DNA of 64,000 bases from the NCBI RefSeq assembly GCF_003473485.1, contig NC_053048.1, positions 39,118,755-39,182,754 on the forward strand, given 5' to 3'. A model generated the notes under the pieces. That model ran no database searches, was not told the origin of the DNA, and saw only the letters and a program-made list of their open reading frames with translations. The first letter of the stretch is position 1, and every line of letters starts with the position of its first letter. Origin of the DNA: Medicago truncatula. Lineage: Eukaryota > Streptophyta > Magnoliopsida > Fabales > Fabaceae. The position numbers and the translations under genes are program-made. This document shows, one piece after another, positions 1 to 10,800 of this stretch.

Positions 1-175
1 GAGATGAACCTGTTGTACTCTGGAGAAGTTGCGTAATTCTGCGAATAATTTCTTAGTTCAGTGATATTGTCACGCCTCAGGTTTTACTTTTTATTTTCTT
101 GTTTTGCAGGTTATGATCCTTCAGTCATCCGCAATCAACAGTTATCAACACTTATCTTTTTTATTTGTTACTTAT

Positions 176-889
176 TACTAGTTATTTCTAATCTTATTTA
201 GTTTCGGTTTTATAAGTTATATGTAGTTCATGTATAAGTTACTTTTGAGGTTAGTTGGTTATTTAAGATTTAACAATTTAAATTACTTATTTTATCTTTC
301 AACTAACTCTTTTAAACATAAATAATTATATATTATTTATAATCATCATTCACTTTTTTGATCTCATGCAGGAGGATTTCATTAAAATCAAATAACCGTA
401 GTGTGGAGGATTTCATTGAAAGATATTGAGCATATCAATATGCCACGTGAAAAGAATGACAAATACCTTTCAAGAGAAATTAGGTAAAGGAGGATTCAGT
501 GATGTGTACAATTCAAGCTTACGTGATGGTCGTCAAGTAGCGGTGAAAATAATAAAGGAGGATTTCATAAATGAAGTAGATAGAATTGGTAAAACCTCAC
601 ATATGAACATTGTTTCACTTTTGGGTTTTTGTTATGAGAACAAAATTAAAAAGCACTAATTTATGACTTCATCATGTCCAAAGGATCATTGGATAAGATC
701 ATCCTCACTAATACAACTCTTTTTTTTTAATCTTTTATTCATTGCTAGTTATTTCTAGTCTTATTTAGTTTATGTTTTGTAAGTTAGGACGGGTTCATCT
801 ATTTGTTAGTCTTGTGCTTAGTTGGTTATTTAGGATTTTTGACAATTTAAATTAATTGATAGTTATTTTTAATCTTATTTAGTTTCATG
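176..889 (+). repeat. Duplicated intron-like segment around a kinase fragment
   Basis: A stretch at about 176-282 recurs, diverged, at about 743-852, and its beginning recurs a third time at about 864-889. The first copy (after about 80 further bases) and the third copy lead into the same short motif, catgcagg. In the first case this directly precedes the kinase-coding fragment, as an intron 3' end would. I read this as duplicated intron sequence from tandem LRK10-like kinase genes that have since decayed. Seen directly: the repeated blocks. Inferred: the intron origin. Confidence 0.45.
385..720 (+). pseudogene. LRK10-like receptor kinase fragment (juxtamembrane and N-lobe)
   Basis: The reading frame encodes the start of a serine/threonine kinase domain: a [14 protein letters not shown] glycine-rich loop, then RQVAVKI with the ATP-binding lysine, then a helix-C-like segment and [11 protein letters not shown]. 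This order is typical of the LRK10-like/PR5K-like receptor kinases of plants. Upstream, an in-frame [15 protein letters not shown] remnant (about 385-430) is cut by a stop. The segment between the VAVK strand and helix C is shortened, and the frame stops at 657-659, before an out-of-frame continuation (MSKGSLDKI) near 675-705. The catalytic loop, activation loop and C-lobe are absent, so no active kinase is encoded. Confidence 0.75.
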
Positions 890-898
890 CAGGGGCAA

Positions 899-1636
899 TA
901 GGGTTGGAAATGAGTCGAACCGAATCAAACTTATATGAGTTCGACTCGACTTGATAAAAATTAAATCAATTCGAAATTCGACTCGAGTTCGTCACAAACT
1001 TTTTTTCTAGCTCGAACTCGACTCGATTCAAACTCGAGAAAAACTCGGTTCGACTTGATAGCTCGAATCAAATAAAGAGAAAAAAAACTCAAGTGGACAA
1101 AGAAAACAAACTTTTTTTTCTAGCTCGAACTCGATTCAAACTTAAAAAAATTCGGCTCGACTCAATAGCTCGAATCAAATAATAAAAGAAAAGAGAAAAA
1201 AAAAACTCAAATGAAAAACAAATAACAAATATTCAAACGGTCTTAAGACCACTTAAATAAATGCAACACTATGAACTAATCAATACACTATTGATCAATT
1301 CTCACAACGAGATAGTCTTGCATAGACACAAGCAATTAGGCACAAACTTTAAGCACACACATAAATAAATAAAAATTAAAGATAAATAAAATGGTCACAT
1401 CAATTAGTCTGTTTCTAACCAAGTATTTCTCTTCCCACAACATGTTAAACACCGTTTCTAGCTGCTCTTTTATAAGCCATCTTGCTCTCTGTTGTTCATG
1501 AAATGGCCGATGTAGGACTAAATGTATTATGTATGTCACACTAGATTTTTTTCGTTGATAGCTACGCAAAATGTATAATGTATGCTACTAGTGTTAAATA
1601 AAATAATTAAAACTCTTGAGTTTAATTTTTTAATTC

Positions 1637-1687
<51 letters not shown>

Positions 1688-1866
1688 GCTGGTTCATGAA
1701 CCAAATGAGTCGAGTTATACATAGTTTAAGTTCAACTCGTTTACTTAACGAACTTTATTTTCAACTCAAATTCGGCTCATTTAGTTCATGAATCAAGTTC
1801 AACGAATTAATTATCGAATCGAGTCTCGAACTATTTTTAAGTTGGTTTGGTTCATTGTCAGCCCTA
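899..1866. mobile_element. hAT-like non-autonomous element (MITE), about 970 bp
   Basis: The left end reads tagggttggaaatgagtcga and the right end, reverse-complemented, reads tagggctgacaatgaaccaa. These are imperfect terminal inverted repeats of the kind common in plant hAT MITEs. Subterminal parts are rich in repeats of 'ctcgaactcgactcgattc' in both orientations. The 8 bp outside each end (aggggcaa at 891-898 and aagggcat at 1867-1874) match at 6 of 8 positions, consistent with an old 8-bp hAT target duplication. No transposase is encoded. A (TA)n microsatellite lies inside at 1640-1684. Confidence 0.6.
1640..1684. repeat. (TA)n microsatellite
   Basis: About 22 uninterrupted AT dinucleotides lie inside the hAT-like element. 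Length polymorphism is likely. Confidence 0.95.
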
Positions 1867-1998
1867 AAGGGCATCCTTGCTTAGCATTGGATTTGTGATA
1901 CCTATTGTGATTATTTGTATACGTAAGAGGTATCATATTTTATTACAAAGTTGGATCTTAAAAAAAAAAAAAAACATATGCATGTGCGTGCGTGCGTG

Positions 1999-2131
1999 CA
2001 TGACATAAGAATAACAAACTTATTTCGAGATAAATTAGGTGAAGAAGGATTTGGTGTTTTGTGCTTGCATGATGGTGCGGTAAAAATAAGTCATTCAAAT
2101 GAAAATGGAGAAGAATTCATAAATGAAAATT
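1999..2131 (+). pseudogene. Second LRK10-like kinase fragment
   Basis: A short frame reads RITNLFRDKLGEEGFG, then LHDGAVKISHSNENGEEFIN. This matches the same glycine-loop to helix-C region as the fragment at 385-720 and keeps the NGEEFIN segment that copy has lost. The loop is damaged (the second half of the GxGxxG motif and the following strand are missing) and the frame ends at once. It is probably a remnant of a tandem LRK10-like duplicate split from the first by the hAT-like insertion. Confidence 0.6.
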
Positions 2132-2154
2132 GACATTGTAACATCCATGAAATT

Positions 2155-2525
2155 CTTCTCTCGGTCATGGCTTAACAAAATTAGGTTCGCGAGTTCAATT
2201 CAGGTTAGTTTTAATTCAACTTATTTATTTGATTTGCATCTTGAATTAAACTTCTTAATTGATTTGATTCCACCTTCTTTGTTAACTCTCCCTAACTTGA
2301 AGAACATCTCTTTGGACCACAATTTTCTTCAAGGACCAGTATCAATGTAATGTTTCACAAGGGTGTTAAGGCAACTTGGGAATCAAATAAAAATTTCGGG
2401 AGCGATGTTAGACCTTGTGATCCGCAAGTCAAGATTTCGCTTGAGATTTTTGAATCTTTTGGGCATGCTGATTTTGTCAAATGGTAAAGGGAACGATGCT
2501 TTGTACTGACAAGGGAGTGGTTAAG
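2155..2525 (+). pseudogene. TMK-like LRR receptor kinase ectodomain fragment
   Basis: One frame encodes a leucine-rich repeat (IPPSLLTLPNLKNISLDHN, then FLQGPV). After a frame shift near 2347 a second frame reads GVKATWESNKNF, then PCDPQVKISLEIFESFG. This second part resembles the inter-LRR island that begins PCDP in TMK-type receptor kinases. Both pieces carry frame breaks or stops, and no kinase domain follows. It is not the same family as the LRK10-like fragments just upstream, so the region is a graveyard of two receptor-kinase types. The family is assigned by motif memory only. Confidence 0.5.
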
Positions 2526-2699
2526 TGTCGAAGAGTACAAAAATTGTGAGTGTTGATATGGCAATTTCGCATTTTTCAATTTGTCTAATTTAGTGAACTT
2601 AACTCTTGTTGTGAATTCGGACACAAATTTCACACCAATACAAATTATATGATGTGTGGAGTAAGTATCAATGACAACCAACAACCAAAGTAAACCACA

Positions 2700-3400
2700 A
2701 GCAACAACAATAATATAGACCTAGTTTATAATCCAATTGCATAACAAAACCACAATTCAAGCAAGGAATAAACAAGTTAAAGAGAGTAAAGAAAAGATAA
2801 CAACACCAAGAAATGTTCACCCAGTTCGGTCCAACTTGACCTACTCTGGAGGAGAGATTGATCTCTCCAATCCACTATCAATGAGTTCTTACAAAGAGAT
2901 ACAAATGGGTTACAAGAAATTAGCTTCAACAAGCTCACAAAGCACAACCATGAATTTTCCCCAAAAGGCACCAACCCTTTTCACAAGAGCCCCCTCTTTT
3001 GGTTCTCCAAGATTCACATCTTGAAGCTTTGAACCTCACCCAAAGACCCTCAACCTTTAGTATCTAAAACCCTAAAAGTTCCCTCCTTTGGTTTCCATGA
3101 GATTCACCAAGCTTTTTCAACAAATGGGTCATGGAGTGCTTACATAGTGTTCAGATCCGGACAAAATCGTGTCACAATTTTCCAAATCATGACACGTTTG
3201 GTGCGTACGATCCAAGGTACGATCAACTTTATCCTGAAAACGTGCCCAGCAAGCTGAAAATTGTGTCACGTTTTCCCAAAATCGTATCACGATTGGATAC
3301 CCTGAAAACCATGCTCACTGCCTAGAAAATCGTGTCACGATTATGAACTTTTCCCAAAACCATTTTTGAGCCACATCTCAACTACTCTTGTTGGGAAATT
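2700..3400. mobile_element. Probable LTR-retrotransposon remnant
   Basis: The stretch holds a 'ttcacccagttcggtccaac' block and a run of repeated motifs built on cgtgtcacgatttt/aatcgtgtcac (about 3160-3340). I associate these with legume copia-type LTR sequences. An open frame at 2737-3024 is not recognisable as a host protein. No gag, protease, integrase or RT motifs are seen, so this is at most an LTR or untranslated piece. The element's ends were not found. Confidence 0.35.
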
Positions 3401-3408
3401 GAAGCGGC

Positions 3409-3437
3409 GAGAAAGCATGCTAAGCTCTATGCGGACA
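3409..3437 (+). repeat. 29-bp block identical to 4726-4754
   Basis: The sequence from gagaaagcat to tatgcggaca is identical, base for base, to 4726-4754, where it lies inside an LTR-like region. The flanks do not match. See findings. Confidence 0.9.
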
Positions 3438-3589
3438 TTGAAAATGTAGAATTGTGCGGTTAGTGAGAACTTATAAATTAACATAAAAGCTTATTTACTT
3501 GCATAAATTATTTTTTGTAAGCTAAAAAATATGTCAATCCAAACAGGCCCCATATATAAAGGGAACACATGGCTTTAGGTTGGCCTTTT

Positions 3590-4205
3590 CACTTCCAATT
3601 ATACACCTAAACAAATTTGCATATAAAAATGTTATATTTTTGTTGTCATTGAAAAAGATAAGAATTTATATTATATTTGGTATATTTTTTGTGTCATTGA
3701 AAAAGATAAGTATTGTTTGTTTTTTTGAACAAGATAAATTTGCATATAAAAATGTTATATTTTTGTTGTCATTGAAAAAGATAAGTATTGTTTATCTAAG
3801 GAGGGTTATTATATATTCTACCCTCCTTAGATAAATATAGTTTGTTACAATATAAAAGCGCATAATTTAAATCAAAATTAAAATTTCCTAAAAAATTCTA
3901 TTCTTAATCTATATATGCATTAGCGGCTAGCGCAATAAAAAGAGTGGACATAATTTTGAGATGACTTTTTAACTTCCAATTATATCTCTCAGGTGTCAAT
4001 TTGGATGAGGTAATTTAGATTCATAAAAAAAAAATCAATTATATCCTTAAATAAATTTGCCTCTGAGATGTTTTTTTTAGCAAATCTAAGAATACTGTAT
4101 TTTTTTTTACAAATAAAAATGATATATTGTTGTTTTAATTAAAAAAAAAAATAGTATTTATATTATATTTACTATATTATTGGTATCATTAAAAAAAAAA
4201 AAGAA
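3590..4205. repeat. Diverged local duplications and a perfect hairpin
   Basis: A block of about 50 bp at 3613-3663 is repeated almost exactly at 3736-3786 (offset 123 bp). A more diverged version of the whole unit appears again at about 3965-4200, with 'cttccaattata' near the start of both units. At 3791-3835 there is a perfect 16-bp inverted repeat (tttatctaaggagggt / accctccttagataaa) with a 13-base loop. No coding capacity is evident. Between 3440 and 4320 I see nothing else. Confidence 0.7.
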
Positions 4206-4324
4206 TATTATCCGGTATTGTGTGTTAGATCATATTGAAACTTGTGTTCACACGTTTGTGTGGTGTTATTTATCATTTTTCATATGGTCTTCCATTGGCT
4301 AGAAATTGTGTTAGTGATGCTCTA

Positions 4325-4560
4325 GGATCCGTTTAGTTCGAGAGTTTTGGAGGGAAGAAGAGGGGAGATAATATTTTTAATATGACATTTTTGGTTCAAT
4401 TTTTAGAAGGGATGGAAGAGAAGAGGAGCAAAATCTCTTCGAACCCACTTTTGGCTTCCCCTAAATTGGAGTTTGTTGGAAGGGAGAGGTGAGATGATCT
4501 CTTTAAAATTTTATTGCATTGCCAAAATTATCTTTAGATTAATTTAAAATCTCAATATTA
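4325..4560. mobile_element. Possible MITE remnant ('gtttagttcgagagttttggagg' type)
   Basis: The sequence from 'ggatccgtttagttcgagag' onward resembles the terminal motif of the outer MITE in the mannosidase intron at 36842-37182 (both are followed by ttttggagg and purine-rich gggag runs). A convincing matching right terminus was not found, so this is a weak call. Confidence 0.3.
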
Positions 4561-4594
4561 TCTTTGTAATAATTATTATTATTATTATTAGGTT

Positions 4595-5105
4595 ATATTA
4601 TCCCCACGGACCCCTAGTCTCACATCACAACTAATCTCTATTTAGTAGTTATTCCCGACCTGCTAGAAGCCCACAAGAGCTGGACCCGAAAGCCTCGCAC
4701 TCAAAGGAACTAGAGACAACACGGTGAGAAAGCATGCTAAGCTCTATGCGGACAACCGTATAGACGCACATCCCGACTCCATTTCGACCATCCAGATCAT
4801 CTTTAACAGACTCATATATTCACGCTGCATCTCATGGAGGTAGTTACAAGCCTCCGTGCCTATATAAGGGTGATTCTTCATCACCCTCGAGGTACGATTC
4901 ACTTTCACCTTGCATTATGCTTAACCACCTCATTCACATTCTGACTTGAGCATTGGAGTGTTAACGCACTTGTAGGTACTTTTCACTCCCACCGTGGAAT
5001 GACTAGCTCCGCCGCACCATGAGCATCCATCTGTATTGCCTGTGCTTTTGCTCTTATAATTGGGTTGATATTTATATACCCATTATATTCCCTTCTTAAT
5101 ATAAG
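4595..5105 (+). mobile_element. LTR-like remnant, Ty3/gypsy Tat/Ogre-type motifs
   Basis: The stretch contains a TATA-like tatataagg (4862-4870) and, about 90 bp further on, the 'ctgacttgagcattggagtg' motif followed by 'gcacttgtaggtac' and a 'ctcccaccgtgga' segment. I know this arrangement from LTRs of Tat-lineage gypsy elements in plants. No second LTR and no coding domains are nearby, so it is a solo or truncated LTR. The ends are approximate. It carries one copy of the 29-bp block also found at 3409. Confidence 0.45.
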
Positions 5106-5278
5106 TTTCTTTGCTTCAAGAAAAAAGCACATATGATGTCACATACATAGATTGTCTCTGAATTTTGACATTAAAATAACACAACTCATTTCATATATAC
5201 AATCAATACTACAATTACACAGTGACAACTGTTGTAAGCTTCAATAGCGAAGGCAATACTAAGGTTTTTCAATTTCTT

Positions 5279-6336
5279 CTAGTAGACACCCTTTTGATAA
5301 TCAGGCTCACAGAAAGCTCCTCCAAGATCATCACAAGCCTCTGCTTGGAAAACCCTGAAAAACACATCATCATCCATTTAACATTACAATTCTGATTTCA
5401 TATTTCAACATTCAATAGTGAAGCTAATGAAAGTAGTAATTAAATTTTACTATAGCGAAATCATACGTCTTAGGCTCATTGTAATCAAGATATTCCCTCT
5501 CAATGTTCCCTGAAGCTGCAGTCTTTGGTGTATCATTCCTTGCTTCAGGCTGCAGCTTGACTTCAGGATTCATGTCTGCCAAACAAGCATCACCTCCAAC
5601 AGTTTCACATGCCTCAGCTGGAAACACTCTGACAATAACACAAACAAATGTTATGGCAAAAACCATGTTGTGACTCTCCAAAATTTAGTCCTGAAACAAA
5701 ATTCTAAAAGTCCAAAAGAATAATTGTGATGGTTGATTTTAGTTATAGAGATCATTTTTTAATTTTGCTAATTTTGATGAACAAATTCAGATTGCATGTA
5801 CTTACAATTTCATGAACTAAATTACTGATTCATTAGTGAAATATGTATTTTATCAAAAACAATGAATATTTTTAGATTACCATTTGTCACAAATAGGTAG
5901 ATCAGTTACTTAGCTAAAAAAACCATTGAAGGAGTTTCATGCAAGAGTTTGAACCATACCATGGAAACTAATAATATACTACTCACTTAGCAATATGTAC
6001 CTATAAATAATGAGCACGATCTGTGCTTCCTATGTTTATAAATATAATTACAACCAACACTTTCAAGCATCAACAAACAAGCCTAAGAAAACCTAAACTA
6101 AACTAAAATGAATTAAGGTGGTAGAGAATGAAGGCTTACGAGAATGCAGAATTGTAATCAACTGTTGAAGGATCAGAGTTGTCGGTTACAACTTTGATTG
6201 CAGTGTAACGAGGTGGAGAAGAACGTGAGGCAATCAATTTGGTAGGGAAACTCAAATTAGTGGCAAGATGTGAGATACTCTTTGGTGTTGTTAAAGGCAC
6301 AAAGGTAGTGGTTGCAAAGGTTAGAGCTGTCTGCAT
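5279..6336 (-). CDS. LIR1: Light-regulated protein LIR1-like, chloroplast
   Basis: Three exons (6140-6336, 5467-5628, 5279-5354) join in frame to about 144 residues. The N-terminus (MQTALTFATTTF, rich in Ser/Thr and without acidic residues) looks like a chloroplast transit peptide. The mature part has two copies of a cysteine motif: VFPAEACETVGGDAC in exon 2 and VFQAEACDDLGGAFC in exon 3, ending CEPDYQKGVY. This two-repeat layout identifies LIR1 (Arabidopsis CCL relative). In known plants it binds ferredoxin-NADP+ reductase (LFNR) and strengthens its attachment to the thylakoid anchors Tic62 and TROL. Length and motifs are normal and all splice sites are GT-AG. Light or clock control is expected from the family; a TATA box lies about 65 bp upstream of the start. 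Confidence 0.9.
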
Positions 6337-6400
6337 TTTTTAAGGGTATTGTTAGTGACCTTTTGAGTTGAATTAATCTTCTAAGGAAAGTTTGGTTTCG

Positions 6401-6407
6401 ATTTATA
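6401..6407 (-). promoter_or_regulatory. TATA box of the LIR1 gene
   Basis: On the minus strand the sequence reads TATAAAT, about 65 bp upstream of the LIR1 start codon, leaving room for a short leader. A GATAAG I-box-like motif lies on the plus strand near 6460, as in many light-responsive promoters. I saw no CACGTG G-box in the first 250 bp. Confidence 0.55.
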
Positions 6408-6419
6408 GAATAGGAATAG

Positions 6420-7800
6420 GATACCTATCACTATAGTGGATGAGATATTTAGTATTCAGGATAAGGTTTCCTTTTTGTCTTGGGAGATAGATTGTCCTGG
6501 CTCACAAAATAATTGTGAATTTCTTGGACCTTTACAATCACTACTAGTCCATGTTTGTGTATTCTCTATTCTTATCTGTAAGAGCATTTCGTACAGCCAG
6601 GTGTAAGCATAACAGTAATACTATATTATCTATACATTTCTACATAATCCAAGGATCAAAATGTTGATTTACTTCTAAGTTATGTTATTTATTCATGTTG
6701 AGTTTATAGTATATTAAACATTTTTATTATAATTGATCAAATAACATTTTTTTTTTTTATTATTTTTAAAAATACATAATCCAATGACTCAATACGTTAA
6801 CAGAGTTCCTATGAGAACACTTGTAAACACAACTTTACATTGGACATTTGTCTAATATAAATAGAAACATTTTTAATATCATCATTAATAAATAGAAACA
6901 TCGTTGTAAACAGGTCAAAATGGACGTCTCTGCCTAGGGACAATATTCTTGTCCCAAACCAACAGAAAATGGAAGTTCCAATTACTCTGTTCAAATTTTC
7001 TACAACCAATGATCTCTGAAAAGTTTGAAAAATTTCAATTGCCAGTTCAAATTTGAAATGTTTCAGTAGAACGAGATCAACTTGAGTTGAGAGTATATCC
7101 ATCCCATTCAACAATTTGTGACAAATCTCAAAGTATTTAGGGATTTTTTTCTTCTTCTTATTTTCTTGAGGTTGCTCAACTATTAATCAAGGACTGTGAT
7201 TTAATAATATTTCACAATAAGATGAATAAAGTCGGCAAAACAAATCAAGCAACTATGTTTCTTGCAACAAATTCCAGATAGGAGGCAGTAGTTTGAGAAT
7301 ATTCCGAAAGTGAAAAAACATGAACAAAGCAAAACAGCTTAGCTACAAAATACCATTAAAACTCATGAAAACCAGTTTACAAAATGTCTGACCATCACTT
7401 TTCTCCTTTATAGACTTTGTTGATCATCACATAAAAGAAAAATGTTTTCCTCAGATAATTCTTTCTTCAGCCAATCAAACATTGTAATAAATACAGCATT
7501 GTCTATCTAAACCTGAAAGGAGGCACATCAAACTTCTGTAGTCAGAATTCCTATATTGTGATTTCTAGATCTCTACCATGGATAACCTTGATTATAAATC
7601 ACTCATACCAATTAAATTATACATATTGACTCTCACGTTTTCCCTCGATGGAACTATGATTCTTTCCATGCTCTGCTAGCCGCAATACATGATGAAACAG
7701 AGGAGCTATTGAGGAACTGTAAGTCAGCAACTCAAGCTAACTTCATCCCAGATTTCATTTAGAAGACAGTTGGGTGTGGTCAGCAAATAAAAGTAGACTG
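6420..7800. other. Intergenic: LIR1 upstream region and SIA1 3' flank
   Basis: No convincing gene. A minus-strand open frame of 101 codons (6809-7114) has no family signature. The part from 7300 to 7800 is probably 3' untranslated region and flank of the sialyltransferase-like gene. Confidence 0.5.
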
Positions 7801-7811
7801 AAAAACACCAT

Positions 7812-10800
7812 TTACACCTCAGATTTTAAGGAGTGTCTCACACAGACTAGATCGTCCAACTTATTGCCATCCATTTTATATTGAGAGACCCCTTCCATCT
7901 GCCTGTAGTGAACCTGTGCTTCTTTCCTCAAACTTTTCAAAGGCATGACTTCCCATTTTTTATAATTTGAATACTTTCTGACATCACTCATATCTGATGA
8001 TCCTGAAATAGGCCCGCCTTTGTCTGGGTCCACATTGCCCCACACCTTACAATTGCCAAACTGTCCTTTACCACCAGCCTTATCAGCTGAACTCTTTCTC
8101 AAGTGCCAAGCTGCTGCATGTGCTTGGCTTATCATTTCTCTACTTGGCACATCTGACCAGTCTTGCCTCCTCTTGGATCTCATTGGGGAGTGAATCCTGA
8201 TTACCTACAATTAAACCAAATGTCAAAAACATATAAAAAGAATACAAGGGTTATTCTATGTGGAATTATATAATGCAAATACCCCAAGACATTCTAGAAG
8301 TTGGTAGTATGCTCTTCCTTGAAGTGGATTGTGACCTTTCCTAGGAGCAGAGAAGTATCTTGTCCTATAAGGAAACAAAAGTGATAATAAGGAAGATAAA
8401 ACATGTACAGCAATCAATATGTGAAATAAATCAAAATTCAAATAGGTAAACCCACCATTCAGTGTATCCCGGATCAACAGTGAAACCATATATATCAACA
8501 ATATCACACATGGAGAGTGCTAATTCGATAGACTTCATTCCAGTTCCTTTGGCACCTCGACGCAGTACAATACCTTGAAAGAGATAGACTGGATTTGGTA
8601 GAGTCTGCATAAAAAGGTAGTGCAAAAGAATGTGGATAAACTAACTCTAGGAAGTATACAATGGCAACCATCTTCATCAAATTTATATACCAAAAGGCAT
8701 CAAATAAATATCTATCAAAGAACAGATTCTCACCTTTATAACTGCATTGATTTCTCTGTGTGTCAGACTTTTTATTATGAGTACCTCATCATCTGCAAAA
8801 TAACAAAATTAATTTACTCATTTAATAAATGTAAACACTAGATTTCTAGTTGAGTGAAATTCTAGATTTCTAGTTACACGGGATAGGGAACCTATCTACC
8901 AGTTGATTTCTATAAATTTGAGCAAGATATTTAAATTAGACCAGCTAGCAGCTATCCAGATATATATTGATAAATTCATCAATATACTTGATAGAATCTA
9001 ATAAATTGCATCAAACAAACAATTTTTTGTTATTACTTTAATTTATTTACTTATATGGGGATTATACTTATGAGCCATACCATACTATAAGTTATGGGAT
9101 AGGGTAAATGAAATGAGCAGAGACTAAGAAAAGAATCCAAGGAGTGAAGTTATGGGATAGGGTTACTGATGATCAGATTGGCTTAATGCTTGTAAGGTCA
9201 ACCATGGAAGCGATTTACTTGATACGAGGAGTGAAGTGATATTGGGAGGATAAATAAAACTTACACACGGTTTTGCATTAAGCCCGTGGGTGGCCAAATT
9301 TTTGCATCCTCAATCCTCAGAACAGTCTTACACCACCGCTGGAATCGGCAGATTTGAAGCTGCGTATTGCAGTATCCAATTTGCTCATACACCAAAAGAA
9401 TACATCTCATTGTGGTTGGTGTAGATGTGTGGATTATTTAGACAAGGAAAAAAAAGGGTGGGACAGAATGAGTATCCTGCAAAGTGGATCTAGTGCATGA
9501 TGTGATGGGTTAGGCCCAAATAGGTCTTAGTGATGAGATTAATGAATGAAAAGTAAAAGAAAACTTGGATAGTTATGCCAACCGAGCTTTGTTTTGGGTA
9601 TAGTGGGCCAAGCCAAAGCGAATAGAGTTCAGGAAATATATACATTCATTCGCTTATTGTTTCTACAATGTAGATTAGAATGGGGAGACAAGGATGAGGA
9701 TAAAAGGGTTTCTTATGTTCAAGTTTTCAGGTCGAACAAAACCTTGAAAACAAGGTTGAATTTCAGGGGAGTGGTATTGTTATGGACAATCAAAGTGGTT
9801 AGCTGGTTTGTTAGAGGGAATCCGCTACATAATAAATGCAAGGGTGGAGGGGGATCATTCAGATTTGTAAAAGTTTGAGTGAATATAGTAGTGGCTCTGT
9901 TGTAGAAAAGAAACTCTTGGAGAGAGAGATCTTTCACTTGTTATCAATATTTAACAAAATTGCTACTTAATTTCAGTTCTATCTATCAATTTTCCATTAC
10001 AATTTCTACATTTTCGCAGCGATGCCTCTGTAGAAAAAGTGCCGGGATTGAAAGTAACACTGAAGTTCTGCTATTGAAGACATTTTATAGACCAATAAAT
10101 GGGAGGATCCAGTGGTGAAGAAGCCAGTCAGTTTAAAATTTTTGTGTAGCCCTGTTAGGGATATAACGGTGGTTGATCTCAACAGCTAGGGAAACAAGAC
10201 TATTCGCCGTAGTTTTTATTGATTCAAGGAAAATGGATACACAAAGGGCTATTCTGTTATGGGTTCTACTTGTTGTTGCCTAATCCACCCATATCGATGC
10301 ATTTTTCACTTCAAGTACTGATCGAAGTTGGCTCTATATCAAAATTTCACAAAAGGATAAAATCAATTATGAAACTTTAAATATCCCCATTTATCACGGA
10401 AAATTTTAAGAACGGGATATTCAGATCAATTAGAGATGTAACCTTGATAGAAAGGGAAACAAAAGTGTTTTGGTTCTACTTCTGAAAACTGTTCTTTGAT
10501 TTTCTTACTGTGTCGTAGAGTTGAATCCAGCTTCTCTCACATTATTTCCAAAATCTTTAGATAAAAATGTAACCATACCAGGAAGAAATACAAACAGGGT
10601 ATATTTTTCTTTTTAAGCAAATTTCATACAATACAAGAATGTTATGTGATTTGTACATGCTCCTCAAACCTTCTAAGTTTATCCACGTTTTTTATAGCAC
10701 GCCACACTTCACAAATGATCATGTACTAATGTTCAAGTAATATCACATAGATGCTTAAGTCGGTAAATTTGGGGAGAGTGGAGGGGATTAAAATTGGATC

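Noticed and set aside
6809..7114. 101-codon minus-strand frame between LIR1 and SIA1
   Set aside because: No recognisable motif, no splice-linked neighbours, ordinary AT-rich composition.
9594..9878. 94-codon open frame in SIA1 intron 7
   Set aside because: No family signature, and it sits in probable retroelement text.
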